From contig NZ_JAHLPU010000018.1 of assembly GCF_018918045.1 (NCBI RefSeq), positions 61,329 through 125,328 on the forward strand: DNA of 64,000 nt. Reading direction: 5' to 3'. The DNA comes from Pseudoflavonifractor sp. MSJ-30. Lineage in GTDB: Bacteria; Bacillota; Clostridia; Oscillospirales; Oscillospiraceae. The translations under genes were made by a program, and so were the position numbers. Below, one piece after another: positions 43,087-53,030 of the stretch. Each line of letters starts with the position of its first letter. Position 1 is the stretch's first letter. The notes under the pieces were generated by a model. That model was not told the DNA's origin. It worked only from the letters and a program-made list of their open reading frames with translations, and searched no databases.

Positions 43087-44772
43087 TTATTTGGGATTAT
43101 GCAGCAGCTCGTGGGCCTTACCCTTGAAATAACCGTTGTAGAACACATCCATCAGGGGGTTCTCATCGGACTTCCGCAGGATACGGTCTTTATCTGCTTT
43201 GTAAAGGCCCTTGGCCCGGGCAGCCTTGTGTCTGGGACCGGCAGGGATGGGCTGTCCGCCGCCCATGATGCAGCCCCGGCGGCAAGCCATGACCTCGATC
43301 AGGTGGTACTCTTTCTCTCCGGACTTCACCTGCTCCATGACCTTCCGGGCGTTGGCAAGACCGGAGACCACGCAAATCTTGACGTCCATCCCATTATAGG
43401 GAATGGTGGCTTCCTTGATGCCCTCGTCGCCGCGGATGCCGCTGGCGGCAATGGCGTTCAGGGTAGCGGCATTGTGGTCATCCGCCAGACGGCGCAGAAC
43501 AGCTTCGGTAACACCGCCGGTGACGCCAAAAATCACACCGCCGCCGGAACTCAGACCGAAGGGCATATCGCATGCCTCCGGCTCGATCTTGTCAAAGGCA
43601 ATGCCGAAGTTCTTGATCATCCGGGTCAGTTCCGTAGTGGTCAGGACCACGTCCGTGTCCTGCTCGCCCTTGGTGAAGGAGTTGGGCCGAATGGCCTCCA
43701 TCTTCTTGGCGGTGCAGGGCATAATGGACACAACAAAGGTCTTTTTGCCGCCGGAATTGGCGGGGTCACGGTAGTAATCCTTAATGACCGCGGAGAACAT
43801 TCCCTGGGGAGACCGGCAGGTCGATACATTTTCCTTCATTTCCGGGAATTCGTTGTCCACGAATTTCACCCAGGCGGGACAGCAGGAGGTCAAAAGCGGC
43901 AGCTTTCCGCCGTTTTTCACCCGGTCCAGGAACTCGGCGGATTCTTCCATAACCGTCAGGTCCGCGGAATAGCTGGTGTCAAACACCTCGTCAAAGCCCA
44001 TGGCATGGAGCGATGCAACCACCTTGCCCATGGCGTTTTCACCGTTGGGCAGGCCAAAGGCATCACCCACCGCCACCCGAACGGCGGGGGCGATCTGGGC
44101 AACGACCCGGGTATTGGGGTCACCCAGAGCGGCGTAAACCTCGTCCATGTGGGTGCGGATGGTCAGAGCGCCGGTGGGGCAGAATACACGGCACTGGCCG
44201 CAGCTGACACACTGAGTTTCGGACAGCTTCTTGTTGAAAGCAGGGGTTACCTCTGCCTCGGTGCCACGGTGGGCAAAGCCCAGAACGCCGACGCCCTGGA
44301 CTTCCGAGCAGACCCGGACACAGTTGCCGCAGAGGATGCACTTATTGGGGTCCCGGACAATGGCGGGAGAGCTGTAGTCTACGGGCTTCAGTTCCTTGTA
44401 GTCCTGGAAGCGGACCTCCCGGATGCCCATTTTATGGGCCAGGTCCTGCAAGACGCACTCGCCGGACTTGACGCAGGTGGTGCAGTCCCGGCAGTGGGCA
44501 GCCAGCAGCAGCTCCACAATCAGCTTCCGGTGGCGGCGCAGACGCTCCGTATGGGTATAGATGACCATACCGTCTCTCGGCTCCTCGGAACAGGAGGCGA
44601 AGCACTGGCCCCGGTCATTCTCCACGGTACACAGGCGGCAAGCGCCAAAGGTGCTCAGCTCCGAATGGTAGCACAGCGTCGGCATATCAATGCCGGCCTT
44701 GCGGATAATGGTCAGAACGTTTTTCTCATCGGTGAATTCAACTTTTTTCCCGTTAATCGTAATGGTTCCCAT
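43087..44772 (-). CDS. [FeFe] hydrogenase catalytic subunit HydA (NADH-dependent, bifurcating type)
   Basis: This 561-residue subunit has an N-terminal [2Fe-2S] ferredoxin domain, the His-Cys cluster region (AAHCRDCTTCVKSGEC) and two 4Fe-4S motifs (CILCGNCVRVC and CVSCGQCRVFC). The H-cluster motifs are TSCCPAW, MPCTAKK and MACRRGCIMGGG. With HydB and HydC it oxidises NADH and reduced ferredoxin together to make H2, or the reverse. It is the last gene of the operon. Confidence 0.95.
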   Translation of the reverse strand: MGTITINGKKVEFTDEKNVLTIIRKAGIDMPTLCYHSELSTFGACRLCTVENDRGQCFASCSEEPRDGMVIYTHTERLRRHRKLIVELLLAAHCRDCTTCVKSGECVLQDLAHKMGIREVRFQDYKELKPVDYSSPAIVRDPNKCILCGNCVRVCSEVQGVGVLGFAHRGTEAEVTPAFNKKLSETQCVSCGQCRVFCPTGALTIRTHMDEVYAALGDPNTRVVAQIAPAVRVAVGDAFGLPNGENAMGKVVASLHAMGFDEVFDTSYSADLTVMEESAEFLDRVKNGGKLPLLTSCCPAWVKFVDNEFPEMKENVSTCRSPQGMFSAVIKDYYRDPANSGGKKTFVVSIMPCTAKKMEAIRPNSFTKGEQDTDVVLTTTELTRMIKNFGIAFDKIEPEACDMPFGLSSGGGVIFGVTGGVTEAVLRRLADDHNAATLNAIAASGIRGDEGIKEATIPYNGMDVKICVVSGLANARKVMEQVKSGEKEYHLIEVMACRRGCIMGGGQPIPAGPRHKAARAKGLYKADKDRILRKSDENPLMDVFYNGYFKGKAHELLHNPK

Positions 44773-44784
44773 GACTGCCCCTCC

Positions 44785-46671
44785 TTACGCTTCTACATAG
44801 ATGGCATCAAAGGCGCAGTTTTCCTTACAGGCGCCGCACTTGATGCAGACGGTGGGATCGATATGATAAGGATTCTTGACCTTGCCGGAGATGGCGTTCA
44901 CAGGACAGTTCCGGGCGCACTTGCCACAGCCCTTACAGAAATCAGGATTGATGACATATTTGCGCAGAGCGGTACAGACCTTGGCCCGGCACTTCTTATC
45001 CACGATATGCTCAATATACTCATCCCGGAAGGTGCTGAGGGTAGAAATAACGGGAAGAGGCGCGGACTTTCCAAGGCCGCACAGGGCCATGGTCTTGACC
45101 ATGGTTGCCAGTTCTTCCAGCTTGTCCAGGTCTTCCAGTTCACCCTGGCCGTTGACGATCTTCTCCAGGATTTCCAGCATCCGCTTGGTACCCTCCCGGC
45201 AGGGAACGCACTTGCCGCAGCTTTCCCGCTGGGTAAAGGACATGAAGAAACGGGCCACTTCAACCATACAGGTATGCTCATCCATGACCACCATGCCGCC
45301 GGAGCCTACAATGGCGTTGAACTTCTTCACGGAGTCAAAGTCCAGAGGCTCGTCCAGGTGCTGCTCGGTCAGACAGCCGCCGGAGGGGCCGCCGATCTGG
45401 ACCGCCTTAAAAGTTGCGCCGTTTTTCAGGCCGCCGCCAATGTCAAAAATGATTTCCCGGAGGGTAGAACCCATGGGAACTTCAATCAGGCCCGTATTCT
45501 CAATGGCACCGGTCAAGGAGAAGGTCTTGGTGCCGGGGCTTCCGGCAGTACCGATGGAGCGATACCAATCCGCACCCTGGAGGATGATCTTGGGCACGTT
45601 GGCATAGGTTTCTACGTTGTTCAGCACCGTGGGACGCTCCCACAGACCCTTTTCAACGGTTCTGGGAGGCTTCACACGGGGCATACCACGGTTGCCTTCG
45701 ATGGATGCGGTCAGCGCGGAGCCTTCACCGCAGACAAAGGCACCGGCACCCCGGTTGATGTGCAGATGGAAGGAGAAGTCATATCCAAGGATATTGTCAC
45801 CCAGCAGTCCCCGCTCTTCCAACAGCGCAATGGCATGGCGCAGACGGGCAACGGACATGGGATATTCGGCACGGACATAGATATAACCGTCAGAGGAGCG
45901 GACCGCGTATCCGGCGATCATCATGCCCTCGATCAGCTTAAAGGGGTCGCCTTCCATAACGGAGCCGTCCATAAAGGCACCGGGGTCACCCTCGTCACCG
46001 TTGCAGACCACATAGCGGATGGGGTCTTTCTGCCGGGCCACCTGCTTCCACTTCTTGCCGGCGGGGAAACCGCCGCCGCCACGGCCACGGAGTCCGGACT
46101 TATCGATTTCTTCAATGACCTCATCCCTGTCCATCTGGAACATGGCCTTTTCCAGGGCCTTAAATCCGCCGGAGGCCAGATATTCATCCAGAGACTCGGC
46201 GTCCAGCTTGCCGCAGTTTTCCAGAACGATGCGGGTCTGCTTGGCGATAAAGGGGATCTCCTCAGGGCCGACGTACTTCTTTTCACCCTTATGGTACAGC
46301 AGCCGCTCGATCACATCGCCGCCCAGAATGGTCTTTTCATAGATTTCCTTGCAGTCCTCCGGCTGGACCTTCACGTACTGGACCATCTTGTCGCCCTTCT
46401 GGATGCGCACCAGAGGGCCAAGCTCACAGAAGCCCTGGCAGCCGGTCTTTTTCACGCCGATATTGGGCCGGTCATGGTCATCATGGGGTGCAAAGACCAG
46501 ATCGATTTCAGGGTTATCCGCAATCAGATCTTCCAGCAGCTTGTGGATCTTATCAGAACCGGTGGCAATACAGCCGGTACCGGAGCAAACCAGCACGCGG
46601 CAATCGTAGCCGTTCAATTCCGCAACGGCTTTTTCCCTTTCACGGGACAGATCTTCAATATTCTGGATCAT
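44785..46671 (-). CDS. Hydrogenase NADH/FMN subunit HydB (NuoF-like)
   Basis: This 628-residue subunit has an N-terminal thioredoxin-like [2Fe-2S] domain (VCSGTGCIATGS) and NuoF-type FMN/NAD motifs (GRGGGGFPAGKKW, CNGDEGDPGAF). A cluster site SCGKCVPCREGTKRM and two C-terminal 4Fe-4S motifs (CKGCGKCARNC, CIKCGACKENC) follow. FMN here is the likely bifurcation site. Its start shares one base with the hydC stop (TGATG). Confidence 0.95.
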   Translation of the reverse strand: MIQNIEDLSREREKAVAELNGYDCRVLVCSGTGCIATGSDKIHKLLEDLIADNPEIDLVFAPHDDHDRPNIGVKKTGCQGFCELGPLVRIQKGDKMVQYVKVQPEDCKEIYEKTILGGDVIERLLYHKGEKKYVGPEEIPFIAKQTRIVLENCGKLDAESLDEYLASGGFKALEKAMFQMDRDEVIEEIDKSGLRGRGGGGFPAGKKWKQVARQKDPIRYVVCNGDEGDPGAFMDGSVMEGDPFKLIEGMMIAGYAVRSSDGYIYVRAEYPMSVARLRHAIALLEERGLLGDNILGYDFSFHLHINRGAGAFVCGEGSALTASIEGNRGMPRVKPPRTVEKGLWERPTVLNNVETYANVPKIILQGADWYRSIGTAGSPGTKTFSLTGAIENTGLIEVPMGSTLREIIFDIGGGLKNGATFKAVQIGGPSGGCLTEQHLDEPLDFDSVKKFNAIVGSGGMVVMDEHTCMVEVARFFMSFTQRESCGKCVPCREGTKRMLEILEKIVNGQGELEDLDKLEELATMVKTMALCGLGKSAPLPVISTLSTFRDEYIEHIVDKKCRAKVCTALRKYVINPDFCKGCGKCARNCPVNAISGKVKNPYHIDPTVCIKCGACKENCAFDAIYVEA

Positions 46672-47147
46672 CAGCCTTTACCTCTCAATTCCGCAATCAG
46701 TGCCAGGGCCTTTTCCGGTGTCATGGCCGGATAGACCTGCTCGTTGACCATCATGGTAGGTGCCAAACCGCAGGCACCCAGACAGGAAACCGTTTCCACC
46801 GTAAACATCATGTCATCGGTGGTGTGCTTCTTTTTGCTCAGGCCCAGTTCTTTCCAAAGGGCCTCCAGAACCGGGGTGGAGTGGCGCACATGGCAAGCCG
46901 TGCCGTCACATACCTTAATGACATATTTACCCTTGGCTTCAAAAGAAAAGTTTTCGTAGAAAGTAGCAACACTGTAAGCTTTTGTCTCGGTAATTCCGAT
47001 CTGCTTTGCAATGTAGGCGAGGAGTTCACCGGGCAGGTAGCGATATTCCGCCTGAACGTCCTGCATGATGGGGATCAATGCCTTGGCCTCTCTGCCGTAG
47101 TGGGCAATGATCTCATCCGTCTTCCGGTAGTAGGATTCATCCAGCAT
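46671..47147 (-). CDS. Hydrogenase [2Fe-2S] subunit HydC (NuoE-like)
   Basis: This 158-residue protein has the NuoE thioredoxin-like fold. Its cluster ligands are in CDGTACHVR and CLGACGLAP. It accepts electrons in the HydABC complex. It is the first gene of the operon, below a well-spaced promoter, and overlaps hydB by one base. Confidence 0.95.
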   Translation of the reverse strand: MLDESYYRKTDEIIAHYGREAKALIPIMQDVQAEYRYLPGELLAYIAKQIGITETKAYSVATFYENFSFEAKGKYVIKVCDGTACHVRHSTPVLEALWKELGLSKKKHTTDDMMFTVETVSCLGACGLAPTMMVNEQVYPAMTPEKALALIAELRGKG

Positions 47148-47178
47148 AGTTTATTCCTCCTTTGATGTAGGCAGGCTC

Positions 47179-47207
47179 ATTATATCAGAATAAACATTTT
47201 TTTGCAA
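47179..47207 (-). promoter_or_regulatory. Promoter of the hydrogenase operon
   Basis: On the minus strand a -35 TTGCAA (47207-47202) and -10 TATAAT (47184-47179) have a 17-base spacer. Confidence 0.78.
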
Positions 47208-47288
47208 CAAACAGAGGCCGTAATTGTATATTCAGACAGTTTTTTGTGCAAAGCGCATTGATTCTGTACAGAAAATTCTCTCATAAAA

Positions 47289-47334
47289 TTAGCGCAAGCT
47301 AACTACTTTGCCTGTCAATTGGAAACAATTGACA
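47289..47334. repeat. Two perfect dyads with GNRA loops upstream of the hydrogenase promoter
   Basis: TTAGC-GCAA-GCTAA (47289-47302) and TGTCAATTG-GAAA-CAATTGACA (47313-47334). The first resembles metal-regulator (DtxR-like) operators in form. They lie between the amylase terminator and the hydC promoter. Function unknown. Confidence 0.45.
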
Positions 47335-47376
47335 AAAATTACGCCGCACTATCGGCAATTCTGTCCATAGTGCGGC
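47334..47376 (-). terminator. Terminator of the GH13 amylase gene
   Basis: A 10-bp stem (47343-47352 with 47367-47376) is followed on the minus strand by GTAATTTTTG. It is about 50 bases after the stop codon. Confidence 0.75.
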
Positions 47377-47425
47377 ATGTTATGAATTCCTGTATTATCG
47401 TCTGCTTATGCAGCAGGCGTTTTCA

Positions 47426-49330
47426 TCATTTCAATTTGCAGGAAAACAGATAGACGGCGTGGGGTTCCATATGCAGATCGATTGCGTTCAGTCCTTCACG
47501 CTGCCAATGCAAAACGCTTCCCAGCAAGTCCTTTTCCCCTGCCGGTTCGGCCGCTCCTACCGCCCCAAGAGGCAGGCGAACGGTCTGCGCTGTATCAGAC
47601 TTGGAGATCACGCCGACAATCACGTCTTCCCCCGTAAATCGGGCAATGGCAAAGGTATCTTCCCGGGCATACAGGAACTTCATACCGCCAAGGCGCAGGG
47701 CCGGGTGTTCCTTTTTGAGCGCGCACAGGGCATGATACAGCCGATAATGCGCGCATCCCCGGAAGTCCTTCCCCCAGGGCATGGGATAGCGGCAGCCCTC
47801 ATTGGAATCAATAGTGCCGTCAATTTCCGCCTCGTCCCCATAGTAAATGGAGGCGGCACCCGTGAGCAGGAACTGGAAGCAGGCCGCTCCCTTAAAATCC
47901 GCCTGCGAGATCTCCGGATTGTTGTGCAGTCGAGGGGTATCATGACTGTCGAACAGGTTGAACTGTGTCTCCCACAGGGCAAACGGCAGCTTGGCCAGAT
48001 GCTGCATGACCCGCGCCTGGAGGTCCTGCGCCGTCATATGGCAGCGCACAGCCTTTAATTCAGGAATTCGGGACATGAACAGATCCGGCTCCCCATAAAA
48101 GGAGCGGATGACCCGGCCGCACCCATAGTAATTCATGGGGGAATCCCACTCCGCGCCCTGCAAATACTGGGCGCAGTCTCCCCAGTCCTCCGCCAGGATA
48201 TAGGCCTGGGGATTCTCCTGTTTGATGCTCTTCCGGATTTCCGGCCACAACTCATGAGAAAGCTGCACCTCCCCGTTCCGCGCGAACACATCAGCCACGT
48301 CAAACCGCCAGCCGTCAATGTTATAGGGCGGCTTCAACCATTTTTTCAGAACACTGTCAGGACCGCGGTATACGACTTCCCGCAGGGAATCGGAGGTATA
48401 GTTCAATGTCGGCATGGAGGGCAGATCCCACCAGCCGTGGTAATGGTTGTCTTTGTCAAAGAAGTAGTAGCCCCGTTCCACGGAATCCGGGTTATTATAG
48501 GCGCCTTCCGTTTTGGGGAAATAGATACCATCCTTATTGAACCACCGATGGGCCGTGCCGGTGTGGTTGATGGAGATATCCAGAATCAGCTTCATGCCGT
48601 TTTCATGGAGCGCTTTGCTCAGCTCCGCCAGCGCTTCATCCCCGCCGAAATGGGGGTCCACATGGAAATAATCCAGGCAGTCGTATTTGTGGCAGGAGGG
48701 TGCGTAGAAAACCGGGTTCAGATATACCGCGGTGACGCCCAGTTCTTTCAGGTACGGAATTTTTTCCCGGATGCCCCGGAGGTCACCGCCGTAGAAATCC
48801 ATGCAATGGCCCTGCTCATAGGTCAGCGGCGTATCGTCCCAGTGCTCCATGCGAATGGAGGAATAGCCGTCCTGCGTGTACTCCCCTGTCTTTACGTCGT
48901 TGCCTGGGTCCCCGTTGCAGAAGCGCTCCGGGAAAATCTGATAAAACACGGCATTCTTCACCCAAGTGGGCTGGACATAGTCTGTAAGCAGCACAAAGTC
49001 ATAGGTATGCTCCGGAAGATAGGTGGTAATCTCCTTCTGCGTGTAGAAATAAATACAGTCCGCACAGGCAATGTAAAAATGGTATTGGGTCCGACGCTCA
49101 ATAATCGGCAGCTCGCAGGCCCAATAAACAAGACCATGCGCTTCTTTTTCCCGATGCATAGGGACTTTCAGTTCTCCGCCATTGGGAACAGAACGCAGAT
49201 AAACATACTTTACCGGGGCATCCTCATACATTCGCAGACGCACCGTGACAGTTTCCCCAATCTTTGGGGACGGATTTGAAACAAATTCCGCTGAGCCATC
49301 AGAATAGACGCTTTCGAGCCAGTTTTCCAT
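47426..49330 (-). CDS. GH13 neopullulanase/maltogenic amylase-type glycosidase
   Basis: This 634-residue enzyme has an N-terminal CBM34-like beta domain (residues 1-120) and a GH13 (beta/alpha)8 barrel. Catalytic residues are in GWRFDVADVF (nucleophile Asp), YILAEDWG (acid Glu) and FDSHDTPRL (Asp). There is no signal peptide, so it acts in the cytoplasm on imported maltodextrins or cyclodextrins. It is monocistronic. Confidence 0.92.
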   Translation of the reverse strand: MENWLESVYSDGSAEFVSNPSPKIGETVTVRLRMYEDAPVKYVYLRSVPNGGELKVPMHREKEAHGLVYWACELPIIERRTQYHFYIACADCIYFYTQKEITTYLPEHTYDFVLLTDYVQPTWVKNAVFYQIFPERFCNGDPGNDVKTGEYTQDGYSSIRMEHWDDTPLTYEQGHCMDFYGGDLRGIREKIPYLKELGVTAVYLNPVFYAPSCHKYDCLDYFHVDPHFGGDEALAELSKALHENGMKLILDISINHTGTAHRWFNKDGIYFPKTEGAYNNPDSVERGYYFFDKDNHYHGWWDLPSMPTLNYTSDSLREVVYRGPDSVLKKWLKPPYNIDGWRFDVADVFARNGEVQLSHELWPEIRKSIKQENPQAYILAEDWGDCAQYLQGAEWDSPMNYYGCGRVIRSFYGEPDLFMSRIPELKAVRCHMTAQDLQARVMQHLAKLPFALWETQFNLFDSHDTPRLHNNPEISQADFKGAACFQFLLTGAASIYYGDEAEIDGTIDSNEGCRYPMPWGKDFRGCAHYRLYHALCALKKEHPALRLGGMKFLYAREDTFAIARFTGEDVIVGVISKSDTAQTVRLPLGAVGAAEPAGEKDLLGSVLHWQREGLNAIDLHMEPHAVYLFSCKLK

Positions 49331-49390
49331 AGTACCTCTCCGTTCGTTTTTCTTTTATTCTACACACTTACGGCAGCGATTGCAAGACAG

Positions 49391-49419
49391 AAAATGAGCG
49401 CCGCAAACGCGGCGCTCAT
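49391..49419 (-). terminator. Terminator of the C39-SleB fusion gene
   Basis: A perfect 11-bp stem (49394-49404 with 49409-49419) is followed by TTTT on the minus strand, right after the stop. Confidence 0.88.
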
Positions 49420-49423
49420 GGAA

Positions 49424-50683
49424 TCATTTGGTAAGGGCATCCGGATGGGAATCTTTATAATGCCACGGGTAGCAGAAGATATGCCCGCCAATGGTGCCCC
49501 ATTTGCTGTCCGTGGTGCGCACTGTTCCATAGAAGGTCACTTCTATCGGCAGAACATAGGGACCGTACAATGCCCTGTCAATGGCCTCATACTGGGCCTG
49601 GCTGGGCTTTGCCGTGAGAATCAGCCGATGGGGCACAAACTGGCTTTCATCATTAATCATATTCGTGATGGAATTCCCGAAGTCACCGGACACCAGACGG
49701 TTCAGAACGACCTCAGCAATGGCCTGCTGCCCTTCCTCGCTCTCCCCTCTGGCTTCCACATAGATAAGCTTCGCCAGGAGCTTGGTCTCCTCGTCGGTCA
49801 GCTTCAGAGAACCATAACGGGGTTCCACATACTCCCGAACGGGTTCCTTGTAGACAAAGGGCTCCTCAGGCATCTTACTGGGGTCAAAAATAAATGCGCC
49901 GTCATAGCCCCAGCAAATCTCGTCTGTGCCGAAGCCATTCTCAAAGCGATCCTTTAGCCGCCAGCTGTTGCGGTTATAGGTGGAAGGGTCGTAAACCTCA
50001 ATCTTGCCGTCCTCGTTAAACCCCTTCAGCAGAATGAAATGCTGGGCCTTGGTGAAGAGCGAACGTCCATTCATCAGCTGAATGACGATCTTGCCCTCCC
50101 GCAGAGCCTCCTTGACATAGTCGTAGTTTTCCGCTTCCGTCATTGGAAGCTGCAGCTCCTTCGCCATAAGGCGGATACGATCCACATTGTTTTCGGCTTT
50201 GCCGCCGAACCAGCGGGCCAGCTCGTCAGGATAGTACTGGTGGCCGGTCAGATACGTCGCTACCACTGCCATACAGCAGACGCTGCAGCCGTTGTCCTTG
50301 ATGGTGCCCGTACCGTACATAACATCCGCGTATTCATCCAGAGTATAGTCCGGGAAGAAATGCTCATGGCTTTCCTCCGCCGAAACTGTTTCCTCCGACT
50401 CGGCGGACACCTCCGCATCCTCGCTGGCTGCCTCGGTACTCTCAGCAGATGTCTCCGTGGTCTCGGATGCCTCCGCGGTCTCGGATGCCTCCGCGGTCTC
50501 GGATGCCTCCGCGGTCTCGGCTGCCGCCTCCGTGCTCTCGTTGGATGTTTCGTTGCTTTTTGTATCTTCTTTCTCTGCCGCCGCAAAAAAAGGAACCGTC
50601 TGCAGCAACAGCAGCGCCGCCAGAAAGACCGAAAACATCCTCGGCATCCGCGGTCCGATATAATCATGGGAAAAGATGCCCAT
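49424..50683 (-). CDS. Exported C39-like peptidase / SleB-type cell-wall hydrolase fusion
   Basis: This 419-residue secreted protein has a signal peptide (about residues 14-36) and a Glu/Ser/Ala/Thr-rich linker with TAEASE repeats (about 40-105). A C39-like papain-fold domain follows, with Cys133 (DNGCSVCC), His215 (AQHFILLKG) and Asp232 (YDPSTYN) in catalytic order. A C-terminal Hydrolase_2 (SleB) domain has Glu310 in YVEARGES. SleB-type domains cleave peptidoglycan. Fusion with a C39-like peptidase is unusual. The ATG at 50683 follows GGGAGG. Confidence 0.85.
   Translation of the reverse strand: MGIFSHDYIGPRMPRMFSVFLAALLLLQTVPFFAAAEKEDTKSNETSNESTEAAAETAEASETAEASETAEASETTETSAESTEAASEDAEVSAESEETVSAEESHEHFFPDYTLDEYADVMYGTGTIKDNGCSVCCMAVVATYLTGHQYYPDELARWFGGKAENNVDRIRLMAKELQLPMTEAENYDYVKEALREGKIVIQLMNGRSLFTKAQHFILLKGFNEDGKIEVYDPSTYNRNSWRLKDRFENGFGTDEICWGYDGAFIFDPSKMPEEPFVYKEPVREYVEPRYGSLKLTDEETKLLAKLIYVEARGESEEGQQAIAEVVLNRLVSGDFGNSITNMINDESQFVPHRLILTAKPSQAQYEAIDRALYGPYVLPIEVTFYGTVRTTDSKWGTIGGHIFCYPWHYKDSHPDALTK
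50461..50520. repeat. 18-bp tandem repeat within the linker
   Basis: Three identical 18-bp copies starting TCTCGGATGC (50461, 50479, 50497) plus a partial fourth. Each encodes six linker residues (Glu-Ala-Ser-Glu-Thr-Ala), so copy number could vary in frame. Confidence 0.9.
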
Positions 50684-50825
50684 AGTGCCTCCCTTTTCCA
50701 ATCAGCGCCCACAGCCGGGCACGGGAAAACTTTCATGTAACAGCGTGATTATACCATGAAGTCCCAGCCTTTTCAACCGGCGTTGCAAAAACTTAAGATT
50801 CCAAAAGTTTAAGTTTTCCTTATGC

Positions 50826-51956
50826 TCAAATTCTTCTGTTCAGCTTTTCCGAATACTCTGCCCGGAAGTCGCCGAAGGAACCGGCATCCAGGGAATCCCG
50901 GATTCGCTGCATAAGATTGTTATAAAAATACAGATTATGCATAACGCAAAGACGCATAGCCAACATCTCCTCCGCCACGAACAGATGACGAATATAAGCC
51001 CTGGAATAGCGCCTGCACACCGGACAGCCGCACTGAGGATCGATGGGACTGTCGTCCAGCTGGTATTTGGCGTTTTTCAGGTTGATGGCGCCCTCCCAGG
51101 TAAAAAGCCGGGCATGCCGGGCGTTCCGGGCAGGCATCACGCAGTCGAAGAAGTCCACGCCCCGGGCAACGGCCTCAATAATATTGGTGGGGGTACCCAC
51201 ACCCATGAGATACCGGGTCCGGTCTGCCGGCATAAACGGCTCTACGGCATCGATGATGTCATACATCTCCTGGGCTGTCTCCCCTACCGCCAGGCCGCCG
51301 ATGGCATAGCCCGGCAGGTCCAGCTCCGCAATGCGCTTCATATGCTCCACACGAATATCGGCATAGGTACCGCCCTGGTTGATGCCCCACAGCATCTGTT
51401 GAGGATTCACTGTATCGGGCAGGCTGTTCAGACGGGCATTCTCTGCCTTGCAGCGGACCAGCCAGCGGTAGGTTCTGTCCACGCTTTTTTGCACATAATC
51501 CCGGGGAGAAGGATTTTCAATGCACTCGTCAAAGGCCATGCAGATGTCGCTGCCCAGGTTGGACTGGATCTGCATACTCTCCTCCGGTCCCATAAAAATC
51601 TTATGGCCGTCAATATGAGAGGCGAAGTAGACGCCCTCCTCCTTGATTTTCCGCAGGGATGCCAGGCTGAATACCTGGAATCCGCCGGAGTCCGTCAGGA
51701 TAGGGCCGTCCCAGGTCATAAATTTGTGCAGCCCCCCCATCTGCCGCACCACCTGGTCCGTAGGCCGCAGATGCAGATGGTAGGTATTGCTCAGTTCCAC
51801 CTGGCAGCCGATATTCTTCAGGTCCTCGGCACTGAGGGCGCCTTTAATGGCCCCCTGCGTCCCCACATTCATAAACACCGGGGTCTGCACCGTACCATGG
51901 GCGCAGGTAAACACACCCCGCCGGGCTTTACCCTCGGTTTTCAGGAGTTCAAACAT
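50826..51956 (-). CDS. tgt: tRNA-guanine transglycosylase Tgt
   Basis: This 376-residue enzyme swaps guanine 34 for preQ1 in GUN-anticodon tRNAs. Visible are the nucleophile Asp region (DGPILTDSGGFQVFSL), MAFDECIENPS and the zinc-binding CGCPVCRRYSRAYIRHL. It follows queA by 3 bases, so the queuosine steps are coupled. Confidence 0.96.
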   Translation of the reverse strand: MFELLKTEGKARRGVFTCAHGTVQTPVFMNVGTQGAIKGALSAEDLKNIGCQVELSNTYHLHLRPTDQVVRQMGGLHKFMTWDGPILTDSGGFQVFSLASLRKIKEEGVYFASHIDGHKIFMGPEESMQIQSNLGSDICMAFDECIENPSPRDYVQKSVDRTYRWLVRCKAENARLNSLPDTVNPQQMLWGINQGGTYADIRVEHMKRIAELDLPGYAIGGLAVGETAQEMYDIIDAVEPFMPADRTRYLMGVGTPTNIIEAVARGVDFFDCVMPARNARHARLFTWEGAINLKNAKYQLDDSPIDPQCGCPVCRRYSRAYIRHLFVAEEMLAMRLCVMHNLYFYNNLMQRIRDSLDAGSFGDFRAEYSEKLNRRI

Positions 51957-51959
51957 AGA

Positions 51960-53000
51960 TTACCTCTTTCCCTCAATATCCCCGATATACATGGCATCCC
52001 CAAAGCTGAAAAACCGATAGCGGTTCTCCACGGCAATTTTGTAGGCGTTCAGCACATGCTCCCTTCCGGCAAAAGCAGAGACCAGCATAACCAGTGTGCT
52101 TTCCGGCAAATGGAAGTTTGTAATCAATGCGTCCATAGCCTTGAACTGATACCCCGGGTAGATGAATATATCCGTCCAGCGGGACTTGGCCTCAAAGCTG
52201 CCGTCGTCATTCACCAGGGATTCCAGTGTCCGGCAGGAGGTGGTGCCGACGCAAACAATGCGCCCACCTGCGGCCTTCGTCTCGTTGAGGAGCTTCGCGG
52301 TCTGCTCGTTCATCATGCAAAGCTCGCTGTGCATGTGGTGTTCCAGAACATCCTCCGCTTTTACGGGACGGAAAGTTCCCAGACCAACATGCAGTGTAAC
52401 AAAAGCTGTTTTCACACCCTTCGCCCGAATCCTCTCCAGAAGCTCCTGGGTCATATGCAAGCCGGCGGTTGGGGCGGCAGCGGAACCAAGCTCCCGGGAA
52501 TAGACGGTCTGATAGCGCTCCTGATCCTGAAGCTCCTCTTTGATATAGGGCGGCAATGGCATTTTGCCCAGACGCTCCAGCACCTCCAGGAAGATACCCT
52601 CATAGTGGAATTCCACCACACGGTTGCCGTCCTCCTGAACTTCCTTCACCGTAGCGGTCAGTTCGCCGTTTCCGAAGATCACCTCGCTGCCGGGCTGCAT
52701 CTTCTTGCCGGGCTTGCACAGGCACTCCCAGCATTTGTCCCCCATATCCCGCAGCAGCAGAACTTCAACAGCGCCGCCTGTAGGGCGGTGGCCCAGAAGC
52801 CTGGCAGGCAGGACACGGGAATCATTCATAACAAGGCAATCGCCGGGGTTTAAGTAGTCGATAATATCATAAAAATGCCTGTGCTCCACATCCCCGGTCA
52901 CCCGGTCCAGGGTCATGAGCCGCGAAGCATCCCGCTTTTCCAGCGGGGTCTGAGCAATCAGTTCCTCCGGCAGATCATAGTAAAAATCATGGGTTTTCAA
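51960..53000 (-). CDS. queA: S-adenosylmethionine:tRNA ribosyltransferase-isomerase QueA
   Basis: This 346-residue enzyme adds the epoxycyclopentanediol ring to preQ1-tRNA. Motifs: [34 protein letters not shown] and [16 protein letters not shown]. The true start is a TTG at 53000 right after GGAGG; the apparent longer frame is upstream untranslated sequence. A promoter lies at 53031-53059. Confidence 0.94.
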   Translation of the reverse strand: MKTHDFYYDLPEELIAQTPLEKRDASRLMTLDRVTGDVEHRHFYDIIDYLNPGDCLVMNDSRVLPARLLGHRPTGGAVEVLLLRDMGDKCWECLCKPGKKMQPGSEVIFGNGELTATVKEVQEDGNRVVEFHYEGIFLEVLERLGKMPLPPYIKEELQDQERYQTVYSRELGSAAAPTAGLHMTQELLERIRAKGVKTAFVTLHVGLGTFRPVKAEDVLEHHMHSELCMMNEQTAKLLNETKAAGGRIVCVGTTSCRTLESLVNDDGSFEAKSRWTDIFIYPGYQFKAMDALITNFHLPESTLVMLVSAFAGREHVLNAYKIAVENRYRFFSFGDAMYIGDIEGKR

Positions 53001-53030
53001 TGGTATTTCCTCCGAAATGTAGTTCTTAAT

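Noticed and set aside
43099..46734. A very long plus-strand open frame (about 1200 codons) opposite the hydrogenase genes
   Set aside because: It is entirely antisense to hydA and hydB, which have clear cluster motifs. Its translation is low-complexity His/Gly/Gln-rich, typical of shadow frames in GC-rich DNA.
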